Assembly (NCBI RefSeq): GCF_900104585.1
Contig: NZ_FNVX01000005.1
Span: 744,001-808,000 of the forward strand
Direction of reading: 5' to 3'
DNA: 64,000 nucleotides
From: Bacteroides ihuae
Lineage (GTDB): Bacteria; Bacteroidota; Bacteroidia; Bacteroidales; Bacteroidaceae
The notes under the pieces were generated by a model. The model was not told the origin of the DNA. It was given only the letters and a program-made list of their open reading frames with translations, and ran no database searches. Positions 44,924-52,498 of the stretch are shown in pieces (positions within the stretch are counted from its first letter, which is position 1; each line of letters opens with the position of its first letter). The translations under genes and the position numbers were made by a program.

Positions 44924-44969
44924 AGGTATATCTTAAATTAATTTAGTATATATACATGAGGCTGCAACC

Positions 44970-45029
44970 TTACGACTTATTTAGTTGTAAGTAACGCCAC
45001 CAATATGTATTAACTAATATACTTCTCAT
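44970..45029 (-). CDS. trpL: trp operon leader peptide with tandem Trp codons
   Basis: A short frame of 19 codons (MRSILVNTYWWRYLQLNKS) starts about 15 nt after the predicted transcription start and ends 46 nt before the terminator stem. Two consecutive TGG codons stand at positions 10-11, the hallmark of a ribosome-mediated attenuation leader. The promoter is at 45052-45082. No Shine-Dalgarno sequence is seen, as for most genes here. The length, location and Trp codons together make chance unlikely. Confidence 0.85.
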   Translation of the reverse strand: MRSILVNTYWWRYLQLNKS

Positions 45030-45051
45030 TGCATTTTGCTTTTATTCGGGG

Positions 45052-45082
45052 CAAATATAAACACATTGTTTGAAATTGCAAA
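45052..45082 (-). promoter_or_regulatory. trp operon promoter
   Basis: On the minus strand TTTG (45079-45082), exactly 19 nt, then TATATTTG (45052-45059): a consensus Bacteroides promoter. Start predicted near 45044. Confidence 0.85.
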
Positions 45083-45197
45083 ATATTTAAAACTATTTTT
45101 CTGTATTTTTTTTCCAGAGAATGAAACATATAAAAACTTTTTAACCTTTTGGCTGTTTTATAACTAAACGGTTTATCAAATATAGATATAGAAAAGT

Positions 45198-46352
45198 ATG
45201 AATAATTTTGTTTTTCAAAATCCCGTAAAGCTTATTATGGGTAAAGGTATGATTGCGAACTTAAATAAAGAAATTCCTACAGGTAAGCGCGTGATGATAA
45301 CTTTCGGCGGTGGCAGCGTTAAAAACAATGGTGTGTATGATCAGGTTAAAGAGGCATTGAAAGACTATGATACTGTTGAGTTCTGGGGTATTGAGCCTAA
45401 TCCTTCAATTGAAACCCTGCGTAAGGCTATTGAATTAGGTAAGAAGGAGAAAATTGATTTTTTATTAGCTGTAGGTGGTGGATCCGTTATTGATGGCACC
45501 AAACTTATTTCTGCAGGGTTACTGTACGATGGTGATGCATGGGATCTGGTGAAAGCACGATTCATTGCAGGCGAAACGATTCCTTTGGGTACAGTGCTTA
45601 CTCTTCCGGCTACTGGTTCGGAAATGAACAATGGCGGTGTGGTGTCTCGAAAAGAAACGAAAGAGAAATATGGATTTTTTGCCAACTTTCCTCTTTTTTC
45701 TATTCTCGATCCAGAGGTAACGTTTACTCTCCCTCCTCATCAGGTTGCCTGTGGTTTAGTCGACACATTTGTACATACTGTGGAACAGTATATGACTACT
45801 CCGGGGCAATCTCGCTTGATGGATCGCTGGGCTGAAGGAATCTTGCAAACACTTGTAGAGGTTGCACCTAAGATTCGCCAAAATCAAAATGACTATCAGT
45901 TAATGGCCGACTTTATGCTTTCGGCTACAATGGCGCTGAACGGTTTCATCTCTATGGGGGTATCGCAAGACTGGGCCACTCACATGATCGGTCACGAGCT
46001 CACTGCATTGCATGGCCTTTCTCATGGTCATACTTTAGCAATTGTTTATCCGGCTACATTACGTATTTTGCGAGAAGCAAAGGGAGATAAGCTAATACAA
46101 TATGGTGAGAGAGTGTGGAACATCACTTCTGGTACTCATGATGAACGCATCGATGCTGCTATTGTATGTACCGAAGAATTCTTTCGTTCGCTAGGGCTTA
46201 CCACTCGTTTATGTGAAGAGAAAATAGGTGTTGACACAATTGATGAGATCGAACGTCGATTTAATGCCCGCAATGCCGCTTATGGTGAGAATGCTAATGT
46301 TACGGGTGCGATGGCAAAAACCATATTGAATAGTTGTTTAAAGAGCTTTTAA
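45198..46352 (+). CDS. Iron-containing alcohol dehydrogenase (YqhD/BDH type)
   Basis: A 384-residue NAD(P)H-dependent dehydrogenase reducing aldehydes to alcohols. The Rossmann region is VMITFGGGSVKNNGVYDQV with WGIEPNPSIETLRKA, then LLAVGGGSVIDGTKLIS. LPATGSEMNNGGVVS and the metal ligands in ACGLVDTFVHTVEQY (Asp, His) and LHGLSHGHTLAIVYPA (His pair) define the family. The whole matches the butanol dehydrogenase/YqhD branch. The physiological substrate is unknown; broad detoxification of short-chain aldehydes is common. It is divergent from the trp leader and followed 74 nt later by an HdeD-like gene. Confidence 0.93.
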   Translation: MNNFVFQNPVKLIMGKGMIANLNKEIPTGKRVMITFGGGSVKNNGVYDQVKEALKDYDTVEFWGIEPNPSIETLRKAIELGKKEKIDFLLAVGGGSVIDGTKLISAGLLYDGDAWDLVKARFIAGETIPLGTVLTLPATGSEMNNGGVVSRKETKEKYGFFANFPLFSILDPEVTFTLPPHQVACGLVDTFVHTVEQYMTTPGQSRLMDRWAEGILQTLVEVAPKIRQNQNDYQLMADFMLSATMALNGFISMGVSQDWATHMIGHELTALHGLSHGHTLAIVYPATLRILREAKGDKLIQYGERVWNITSGTHDERIDAAIVCTEEFFRSLGLTTRLCEEKIGVDTIDEIERRFNARNAAYGENANVTGAMAKTILNSCLKSF

Positions 46353-46426
46353 CTTCTATGTCGTTAAACCGGCACATGATTACTCTTGCAATAAATAGGA
46401 TAGTATAAATATAAATAAATGAATGA

Positions 46427-47005
46427 ATGAAAGCAATTAACAATTTTCTGATGCGTAGCGTTTGTGCTCTTATAGTAGGCCTTGTGTTGGTTATATGGCC
46501 TGATGCCGCTGCAGTTTACATTGTAATTACTATTGGTGTCTTATTTATGATCCCGGGATTGATCGTTACCATTGGTTATTATACTAAAAAAGTGGAGTTG
46601 GAAGTTCCTCGTCGCTTCCCTATAGAAGGAGTGGGGAGTTTCCTCTTTGGTCTTTGGTTAGTCATTACCCCTGCATTTTTTGCTGACGTATTGATGTATT
46701 TGCTTGGCTTTATTTTAATGATGGGCGGCGTTCAACAAATTGCTTTGCTCATTATGGCTCGGAAATGGGTTCGGGTATCAGGGGGTTATTATGTTATTCC
46801 TTTACTCATTTTATTGGCTGGGTTGTTTGTAATTCTCAATCCTACAGATGCACGTAATACAGCATTTATCATCATTGGAGTTACTAGTTTGCTTTACGCT
46901 CTTTCTGAGTTAATCAGTTGGTTTAAGTTTATGCGTCGTAAACCAAAACCTCCTGTTGCGGCTAGTTTACTAGAAGTAGAAGATGCTGAGATTATTGATG
47001 AATGA
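46427..47005 (+). CDS. HdeD-like (DUF308) membrane protein
   Basis: A 192-residue membrane protein with six hydrophobic segments in three similar pairs, as in HdeD/DUF308: SVCALIVGLVLVIWPDAAAVYIVITIGVLFMIPGLIVTIGYY, then VGSFLFGLWLVITPAFFADVLMYLLGFILMMGGVQQI, then YVIPLLILLAGLFVILNPTDARNTAFIIIGVTSLLYALSELI. Each pair starts with a G....W/N-P element. In enterobacteria HdeD is linked to acid stress; no function is known in Bacteroides. The C-terminal tail is charged and cytoplasmic. It lies downstream of the iron ADH, perhaps co-transcribed. Confidence 0.87.
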   Translation: MKAINNFLMRSVCALIVGLVLVIWPDAAAVYIVITIGVLFMIPGLIVTIGYYTKKVELEVPRRFPIEGVGSFLFGLWLVITPAFFADVLMYLLGFILMMGGVQQIALLIMARKWVRVSGGYYVIPLLILLAGLFVILNPTDARNTAFIIIGVTSLLYALSELISWFKFMRRKPKPPVAASLLEVEDAEIIDE

Positions 47006-47117
47006 AGATAAAGCAATATAGAGGCAAGCCATTGGTATAGAAGCTATAAGTATATAAACCACGAATACTAAGGAGAAAAGCTTCATGGACTAAGTTCTTA
47101 AAATGAACGAAGTAAGT

Positions 47118-47205
47118 GGTCACGCAGCTGCGTGACGATGGTCCCACAGCCGTGTGATCATGGGCCCGCAATTGCGTGACCATGATCATGCAGTTGTGGG
47201 ACTAC
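47118..47205. repeat. Array B: four tandem 22-nt imperfect palindromes
   Basis: Four units start at 47118, 47140, 47162 and 47184. Cores: GTCACGCAGCTGCGTGAC, GTCCCACAGCCGTGTGAT, GGCCCGCAATTGCGTGAC and ATCATGCAGTTGTGGGAC. Each reads as an imperfect palindrome, and the whole block is itself an inverted repeat: unit 1 can pair with unit 4 and unit 2 with unit 3, with flanks AGTAAGT and ACTTATT. The block is GC-rich in an A/T-rich gap (47006-47380) between two convergent genes. The period equals that of array A at 26061, but the sequence differs. Confidence 0.88.
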
Positions 47206-47284
47206 TTATTTTATGAATCAAAGACACTTAAAGAATAGGTTGTCTGAGCTTAATGTATAGCTTGAGTTAACTTAGCTCATATAT

Positions 47285-47322
47285 AAAAAGAGAAGAGGAC
47301 TATCTCACGATACCCCTCTTCT
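47285..47322 (-). terminator. Terminator downstream of glnN
   Basis: AGAAGAGG (47291-47298) pairs with CCTCTTCT (47315-47322); the minus strand continues CUUUUUAUAU. It lies about 60 nt past the glnN stop codon. A second hairpin is nearer the gene (47351-47370). Confidence 0.75.
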
Positions 47323-47350
47323 GCAAACTTAAAACAACCAACAAAAGAAA

Positions 47351-47370
47351 TAGATAGTCGAAACTATCTA
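47351..47370. terminator. Hairpin at the end of glnN
   Basis: TAGATAGT-CGAA-ACTATCTA, a perfect 8-bp stem with a stable GNRA-like tetraloop on one strand, 11 nt past the glnN stop codon. T-rich on both sides. Confidence 0.6.
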
Positions 47371-47380
47371 CTTTTCTTCT

Positions 47381-49570
47381 TTATCTTATAAATAAGAGTT
47401 CTCTGTATTTAGGAAGTGTCCACATTTGATCATCAACGATAAGTTCCAACTTATCGATATGATAACGTATTTCTTCCAACATTGGAACAATCTGATCATG
47501 GTATGCGACTGCTTTCTCGCGTTCGCATTCAATCTTATTAGCTACTTTGCGAGCTTCAACCATTGCATCTACATGTTCCTTAATATAAGCGGTGCGATCC
47601 GATATTTCTTCGATAAGTTCCAGGTTCTTAGCTGATAATTTAGCTGATTTTTCACCAGGGAACAAATCTTTCATCTTATATACGTTATCAATCAAATTCG
47701 TTTGATATTGTGTAGCAACCGGAGTGATGTGGTTCATGGCCAAATCTCCTAGTACACGTGCTTCAATTTGAATTTTCTTTGTATAAGTTTCCCATTTAAC
47801 CTCGTTGCGAGCTTCCAGTTCTTTCTTAGTCAAAACGCCGGTAGACTCAAACATTGCGATTGATTCAGGTTTCAGGTAATTGTCAAAGATAACAGGTACA
47901 CTTGTTTCGCAATCTAAACCACGTTTAGCAGCTTCCACTTTCCATTCGTCACTGTAGCCGTTACCGTCAAAGTGAATAGCTTTGCACTCTTTTACATAGC
48001 TACGAATGATTTCCAAGATAGCAGAGATCTTAGGCTCTCCTTTTTCAATAAGAGCATCAACATCTTTTTTGAATTTAGTCAATTGTTCTGCAAGAGCTGC
48101 ATTCAATGCGATCATTGCAGATGCACAGTTTGCTTCTGAACCTACTGCACGGAATTCAAAACGGTTTCCAGTGAAAGCAAAAGGAGAAGTACGGTTACGA
48201 TCTGTATTGTCTATCAACAATTCAGGAATTTGAGGAATATCAAGTTTCAAACCTTGTTTCCCACTTAAGCTGATTAAATCATCTTTAGTGCTTTCTTCAA
48301 TGTGCTTCAATACTTGCGACAATTGTTTGCCTAAGAAAGAAGAAATGATTGCTGGAGGTGCTTCATTGGCTCCCAAACGGTGAGCATTGGTAGCGCTGGA
48401 GATACTAGCTTTCAATACACCATTGTGACGGTAAACAGCCATAAGAGTATTGACTACGAAAGTGATGAAGCGTAAGTTATCTTCTGGTGTTTTACCCGGA
48501 GCCATCAATAGAATACCGGTATCGGTTCCGAGTGACCAGTTATTATGTTTACCTGATCCATTCACACCTTTGAATGGCTTCTCATGCAATAAAACACGGA
48601 ATCCATGGCGACGAGATACTTTACGCATCACAGCCATGATGAGCATATTGTGATCTACTGCTAAGTTGCACTCTTCATAGATCGGTGCAAGTTCAAATTG
48701 GTTTGGAGCAACCTCGTTATGACGTGTTTTTACAGGAATACCAAGTTTCAATGATTCGATTTCCAAATCTTTCATGAAGGCGGCTACGCGAGTAGGAATA
48801 GCGCCAAAGTAGTGGTCTTCCAATTGCTGATTTTTAGCACTATCATGCCCCATCAGTGTACGGCCGGTAAGAAGTAAATCTGGGCGAGCGGCATACAAGC
48901 CTTCGTCAATCAAGAAATATTCTTGTTCCCATCCTAAGAAAGCAATTACTTTTTTTACGTCTGGGTTGAAATAATGGCATACATCAACAGCAGTCTTATC
49001 AACTGCTCTCAAAGCTTTTAAAAGAGGAGCTTTATAATCTAAAGATTCTCCAGTGTAAGCGATGAAGATTGTAGGAATACAAAGCGTGTCATCGATGATG
49101 AAAGCAGGTGAAGACGGATCCCAAGCTGAATAACCTCTAGCTTCGAATGTATTGCGAATGCCACCATTTGGGAAGCTCGATGCGTCTGGTTCTTGTTGAA
49201 CAAGAAGCTTTCCTGAGAATTCTTCCATCATGCCACCTTTGCCATCGTGTTCTACAAAAGCATCGTGTTTCTCGGCTGTTCCTTCTGTTAATGGGTGGAA
49301 CCAGTGAGTGTAATGTGTAACACCCATTTCAATGGCCCATTTTTTCATACCGGCTGCAATGTCATCAGCTATCGAACGATCCAATGGAGATCCATTGTCA
49401 ATAGCATCGACCAATTTTTCATATACCTTGCTCGGAAGGTACTTGAACATCTTAGCACGATTGAATACATACTTTGCGAAGTATTCCGATGGGCGTTCTG
49501 CCGGTACGGGTACTTCCACTGCTTTCTTTTTGAAAGCTGTCTCTACTACTCTGAATCTTAGTTTTGACAT
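47381..49570 (-). CDS. glnN: Type III glutamine synthetase
   Basis: A 729-residue GSIII enzyme, the dodecameric form typical of Bacteroides. MSKLRFRVVETAFKKKAVEVPVPAERPSEYFAKYVF is the GSIII N-terminus. TEGTAEKHDAFVEHDGKGGMMEEFSGKLLVQQEPDASSFPNGG and the ARHNEVAPNQFELAP-type stretch (KTRHNEVAPNQFELAPIYE) carry the active-site Glu residues; HEKPFKGVNGSGKHNNWSLGTD is the ATP/glutamate region. It converts glutamate and ammonia to glutamine. It follows amt by 107 nt and belongs to the ammonium block with P-II; regulation by nitrogen supply is expected but no promoter is clear. Confidence 0.96.
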   Translation of the reverse strand: MSKLRFRVVETAFKKKAVEVPVPAERPSEYFAKYVFNRAKMFKYLPSKVYEKLVDAIDNGSPLDRSIADDIAAGMKKWAIEMGVTHYTHWFHPLTEGTAEKHDAFVEHDGKGGMMEEFSGKLLVQQEPDASSFPNGGIRNTFEARGYSAWDPSSPAFIIDDTLCIPTIFIAYTGESLDYKAPLLKALRAVDKTAVDVCHYFNPDVKKVIAFLGWEQEYFLIDEGLYAARPDLLLTGRTLMGHDSAKNQQLEDHYFGAIPTRVAAFMKDLEIESLKLGIPVKTRHNEVAPNQFELAPIYEECNLAVDHNMLIMAVMRKVSRRHGFRVLLHEKPFKGVNGSGKHNNWSLGTDTGILLMAPGKTPEDNLRFITFVVNTLMAVYRHNGVLKASISSATNAHRLGANEAPPAIISSFLGKQLSQVLKHIEESTKDDLISLSGKQGLKLDIPQIPELLIDNTDRNRTSPFAFTGNRFEFRAVGSEANCASAMIALNAALAEQLTKFKKDVDALIEKGEPKISAILEIIRSYVKECKAIHFDGNGYSDEWKVEAAKRGLDCETSVPVIFDNYLKPESIAMFESTGVLTKKELEARNEVKWETYTKKIQIEARVLGDLAMNHITPVATQYQTNLIDNVYKMKDLFPGEKSAKLSAKNLELIEEISDRTAYIKEHVDAMVEARKVANKIECEREKAVAYHDQIVPMLEEIRYHIDKLELIVDDQMWTLPKYRELLFIR

Positions 49571-49636
49571 AATAATACCTAATTTTGATTTGTTGTTAAA
49601 TATGTTAGAGTAAAATTTGCTCTTGGTTTATTTTGT

Positions 49637-49666
49637 TCCCGGACAGGTGATCAAGCCCATCCGGGA
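49637..49666. promoter_or_regulatory. Stem-loop between amt and glnN
   Basis: TCCCGGA (49637-49643) pairs perfectly with TCCGGGA (49660-49666); the loop has an inner GG..CC pair. On the minus strand it is not followed by a U-run, so it is not a typical terminator; it may be a processing or translation-control site within an amt-glnN transcript. Confidence 0.5.
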
Positions 49667-49677
49667 TATTTTAGTAA

Positions 49678-51108
49678 TTAGTTATAAGCAGATTCGCCAT
49701 GTTCGTAAATGTCGAGTCCCTCTTCTTCAATACGAGCAGGAACGCGAAGTCCATGAACAGCATCAAGGATTTTGAATAATATGAAGCCCATTCCGGCAGC
49801 CCATACACCGACAACTACTGCACCAAATACTTGTGCACCAAGAAGTCCTGCGCCACCTCCAAAGAATAGACCTCCATTAGTAGCAAAAAGTCCGGTCATG
49901 ACAGTTCCTAAGAAACCACATACACCATGTACGGAAGAAGCTCCAACGGGATCATCAATCTTAAGGGTCTTTTCAATAAATTCAACCGAATAAATCATCA
50001 CTACTCCACAAATAGCACCAATAATGACTGAACTTAGTGCCGATACCGCATCACATCCGGCAGTAATTCCTACCAAGCCGGCCAAGATGCCATTCAAAGT
50101 TAGAGAAAGCGATGGTTTTCCATATTTCATCCAACTGATAGCTAATGCCATTACACCACCGGCGCAGGCTGCTAAGTTTGTTGTCAAGAATACGTGCGAT
50201 ATAGCAAATCGATCAGCTTCTCCTGCTGCTGCAAGTTGTGATCCGGGGTTAAAACCAAACCAACCAAACCATAGAATAAACACACCTAATGCGGCAATTG
50301 TTAAGCTGTGCCCCGGAATAGCTTTAGATTTTCCATCTTTAGCATATTTTCCGATACGTGGGCCTAATATTGCAGCACCAACTAAAGCGATCCATCCACC
50401 AACAGAGTGAACAATGGTTGATCCGGCAAAGTCATGGAAAGTTGTTCCAAAAAGATTCATCATGAAGCTTCCTTCAGAAGCATCCATTAACCAGCCACCG
50501 CCCCACGTCCAATGGCCTGAAACAGGATAGATGATTGCGCTAATGACTATTGTGTATACAATATACATGGAGAATTTTGTGCGTTCAGCCATTGCTCCAG
50601 ATACGATTGTTGCTGCTGTTGCGCAGAATACAGTTTGGAAGACGAGGAATCCTTCTGTAGGTAGACTGCCTTGATAAAAGGATAAGTCAAAGAAATGAGG
50701 CATTCCTACAAAGCTTCCTACTCCAAACATGAGACCGAATCCGATGGCCCAGTAAAGGAGTGAACCTACTAGAAAATCTACGAAGTTTTTCATTAAGATG
50801 TTTGCAGTGTTTTTTGAGCGGGTAAAGCCTGCTTCCACTAAAGCAAATCCCGGCTGCATAAAGAATACAAGTGCAGCGGCCACTAACATCCAAACGGTGT
50901 TTAATCCTAAAACAAGATCTCCTACAGTATCTGGAGCTTCTTCGGCAGGTGCAGCAACTACTGATGCTTCAGTTACTGTTGATGCTAAAGCTGTAGTATC
51001 TACAGCAGCAGAATCTTGTGCGAATGCACTAGTTGCGAAAAAGAGTGCCATCATCAAGGCACCTGCTATCCACAGTTTCGCTATGCTATGTTTCTTATAT
51101 CTATCCAT
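49678..51108 (-). CDS. amt: Ammonium transporter
   Basis: A 476-residue Amt/Rh-family channel with an N-terminal signal-like segment (IAGALMMALFFATSAFAQ) and an Ala/Thr/Pro-rich linker before the first core helix (LNTVWMLVAAALVFFMQPGFALVEAGFTRSKNTANILMKN). Landmarks include SGHWTWGGGWL, FHDFAGSTIVHSVGGW with the pore His, FILWFGWFGFNPGSQL and DDPVGASSVHGVCGFLGT with the second pore His. Eleven transmembrane segments are present. It follows the P-II gene by 47 nt, the usual glnK-amt pairing in which P-II blocks the transporter when ammonium is plentiful. Confidence 0.96.
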   Translation of the reverse strand: MDRYKKHSIAKLWIAGALMMALFFATSAFAQDSAAVDTTALASTVTEASVVAAPAEEAPDTVGDLVLGLNTVWMLVAAALVFFMQPGFALVEAGFTRSKNTANILMKNFVDFLVGSLLYWAIGFGLMFGVGSFVGMPHFFDLSFYQGSLPTEGFLVFQTVFCATAATIVSGAMAERTKFSMYIVYTIVISAIIYPVSGHWTWGGGWLMDASEGSFMMNLFGTTFHDFAGSTIVHSVGGWIALVGAAILGPRIGKYAKDGKSKAIPGHSLTIAALGVFILWFGWFGFNPGSQLAAAGEADRFAISHVFLTTNLAACAGGVMALAISWMKYGKPSLSLTLNGILAGLVGITAGCDAVSALSSVIIGAICGVVMIYSVEFIEKTLKIDDPVGASSVHGVCGFLGTVMTGLFATNGGLFFGGGAGLLGAQVFGAVVVGVWAAGMGFILFKILDAVHGLRVPARIEEEGLDIYEHGESAYN

Positions 51109-51155
51109 GATTATATTATCTTATTTATTGATACCTATTATTGTCCTATCGAAAA

Positions 51156-51512
51156 CTATTTTTCCTGCTCAGCATTATATAATGCTATATCTCCTCGTTC
51201 GCCTGTACGGATACGAATAGAATCGTCAATTGGTATAACGAAGATTCGTCCATCACCTATCTCACCAGTCTGAGCTGATTTTAGAATAGCTTGCACGGTC
51301 TTTTCGGTATTCTTGTCGCGAACGACAATAGAAATAAGAATTCTTTCAATGTAACTAGTGTCATATACCACACCACGGTAGATACGGCCTTGTCTTGCTT
51401 TTCCCACGCCTCTTACATCATAATAAGAGAACCATTCAATGTCCGCTTCGAGGAGCGCGTCTTTCACCTCTTCGAACTTAGTTTTACGGATAATCGCTTC
51501 AATTTTTTTCAT
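51156..51512 (-). CDS. P-II family nitrogen regulatory protein
   Basis: A 118-residue trimeric signal protein for ATP, ADP and 2-oxoglutarate. MKKIEAIIRKTKFEEVKDALLEADIEWFSYYDVRGVGKA is the family start; IGDGRIFVIPIDDSIRIRTGERGDIAL is the signature near the end. The T-loop (35-50) is GVGKARQGRIYRGVVY, one residue shorter than in E. coli GlnK, with Tyr50 at the position of uridylylated Tyr51. An upstream in-frame ATG at 51572 adds a hydrophobic 20-residue segment not in the family, so 51512 is chosen. It is paired with amt downstream. Confidence 0.94.
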   Translation of the reverse strand: MKKIEAIIRKTKFEEVKDALLEADIEWFSYYDVRGVGKARQGRIYRGVVYDTSYIERILISIVVRDKNTEKTVQAILKSAQTGEIGDGRIFVIPIDDSIRIRTGERGDIALYNAEQEK

Positions 51513-51551
51513 ATACTTTAAAATTAGTGTGTCACAAACTTGAAAAAAGAG

Positions 51552-51632
51552 GTATAAAGTGATGACAGCCATAGCAGGTTACCATACAACAAACCGATAA
51601 AATCAATAAACTCTAACTACCTCACTTTATAC
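51552..51632. promoter_or_regulatory. Two inverted 11-bp copies upstream of the P-II gene
   Basis: GTATAAAGTGA (51552-51562) and TCACTTTATAC (51622-51632) are exact inverted copies 59 nt apart, in the 159-nt gap between the outer-membrane protein gene and the P-II gene. On the minus strand the second arm is followed by CCUCUUUUUUC, so a terminator or attenuator with a large loop is one reading; paired operators is another. Confidence 0.55.
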
Positions 51633-51671
51633 ACTCTTTGTCTCTTTCTATAATTTTGTAATTCTATTCAT

Positions 51672-52385
51672 TTAAAAGCTTACACCAAATGTAAAATAGG
51701 CTTTTTCAGAACACGGATTCCATGTTGTTTTTGCGAATGCAGGTATACTGAAAGAATCTGTGATCTTTATCTCCTTAGAGACCTTAAAACCTATATTTGT
51801 TACAGCAAATCCAGATGCTCCATAAAAAGAATTTTCCCATGGTGTTGCACCTAATTCGGCTGAACAATCAGTGCCACCCAATTTAAAGGGAGCACTAACT
51901 TCAAAGTATGATGAATATGCTCTATCACCATTAGCTTTAACCCCGTCATCGCCAGCTATATTAGTGTTCCAGACGAGAGCTAAGGGACCAAAATCATACC
52001 CAATAGTTGTTTCAAAAACATGTTTGGTGGAATGCGCCGAGTAATTAAAATATTTATTCTCGTCGGTATTGAACCAATAGTCCGTCAGAGCTATATTAAA
52101 ACCTCCGGTACTGTAACCCAAGGTTAAATCAAACTCTTTTGTGTCAGTACTTTCGAGACCAACTGATCCCCATCCAGTTAAAGAGAAACCTTTTTTCCCA
52201 ATAGAGATGCTTGGCTGAATACTTACTCCACCAAGATCTTGTCCTCTCCAAATATAGCCACTTACCACGTCGGCTCCCATGGATACCTCTACCTTGTCTT
52301 GTGCCTTCATAGTTGATGGCGCAAGAACCGTTAGTAATGCTGCTGCTATTACCCCCCATTTTTTGTAAATCATCGTTTTTTTCAT
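51672..52385 (-). CDS. Putative outer-membrane beta-barrel protein
   Basis: A 237-residue protein with a signal peptide (GVIAAALLTVLAPSTMKAQ) and then alternating amphipathic strands: VEVSMGADVVSGYIWRGQDLGGVSIQPSISIGKKGFSLTGWGSVG, FDLTLGYSTGGFNIALTDYWFN, VFETTIGYDFGPLALVWNTNIAG, YSSYFEVSAPFKLGG. It ends in Phe (YFTFGVSF), the outer-membrane assembly signal. The start resembles the TorF/Gcw_chp putative porins (GYIWRG). Its position ahead of P-II and amt suggests it serves small nitrogenous solutes (inference). Four alternative Met codons lie near the start; the first is used here. Confidence 0.75.
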   Translation of the reverse strand: MKKTMIYKKWGVIAAALLTVLAPSTMKAQDKVEVSMGADVVSGYIWRGQDLGGVSIQPSISIGKKGFSLTGWGSVGLESTDTKEFDLTLGYSTGGFNIALTDYWFNTDENKYFNYSAHSTKHVFETTIGYDFGPLALVWNTNIAGDDGVKANGDRAYSSYFEVSAPFKLGGTDCSAELGATPWENSFYGASGFAVTNIGFKVSKEIKITDSFSIPAFAKTTWNPCSEKAYFTFGVSF

Positions 52386-52498
52386 CGTTTTTTTCTTTTA
52401 AGTTAGAAATATTGTGGATTTATAGTCCATGATTATATAGTAGCGCGCAAATACTATCGTTTCTTAGAGGTATGAAGGCAATTGTTATAGCCTCCTCA

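Noticed and set aside
47118..47205. Array B as a CRISPR or a tRNA-like element
   Set aside because: Each unit is degenerate and contiguous, with no spacer of 30 nt or so, and no tRNA arms can be drawn.
51513..51572. 20-residue N-terminal extension of P-II
   Set aside because: The extension is hydrophobic and absent from the P-II family; homology begins at MKKIEAIIRK.
52386..52498. Sigma-54 promoter upstream of the nitrogen genes
   Set aside because: No GG-N10-GC element (TGGCAC-N5-TTGCA) was seen in this gap or in the other nitrogen-gene gaps.
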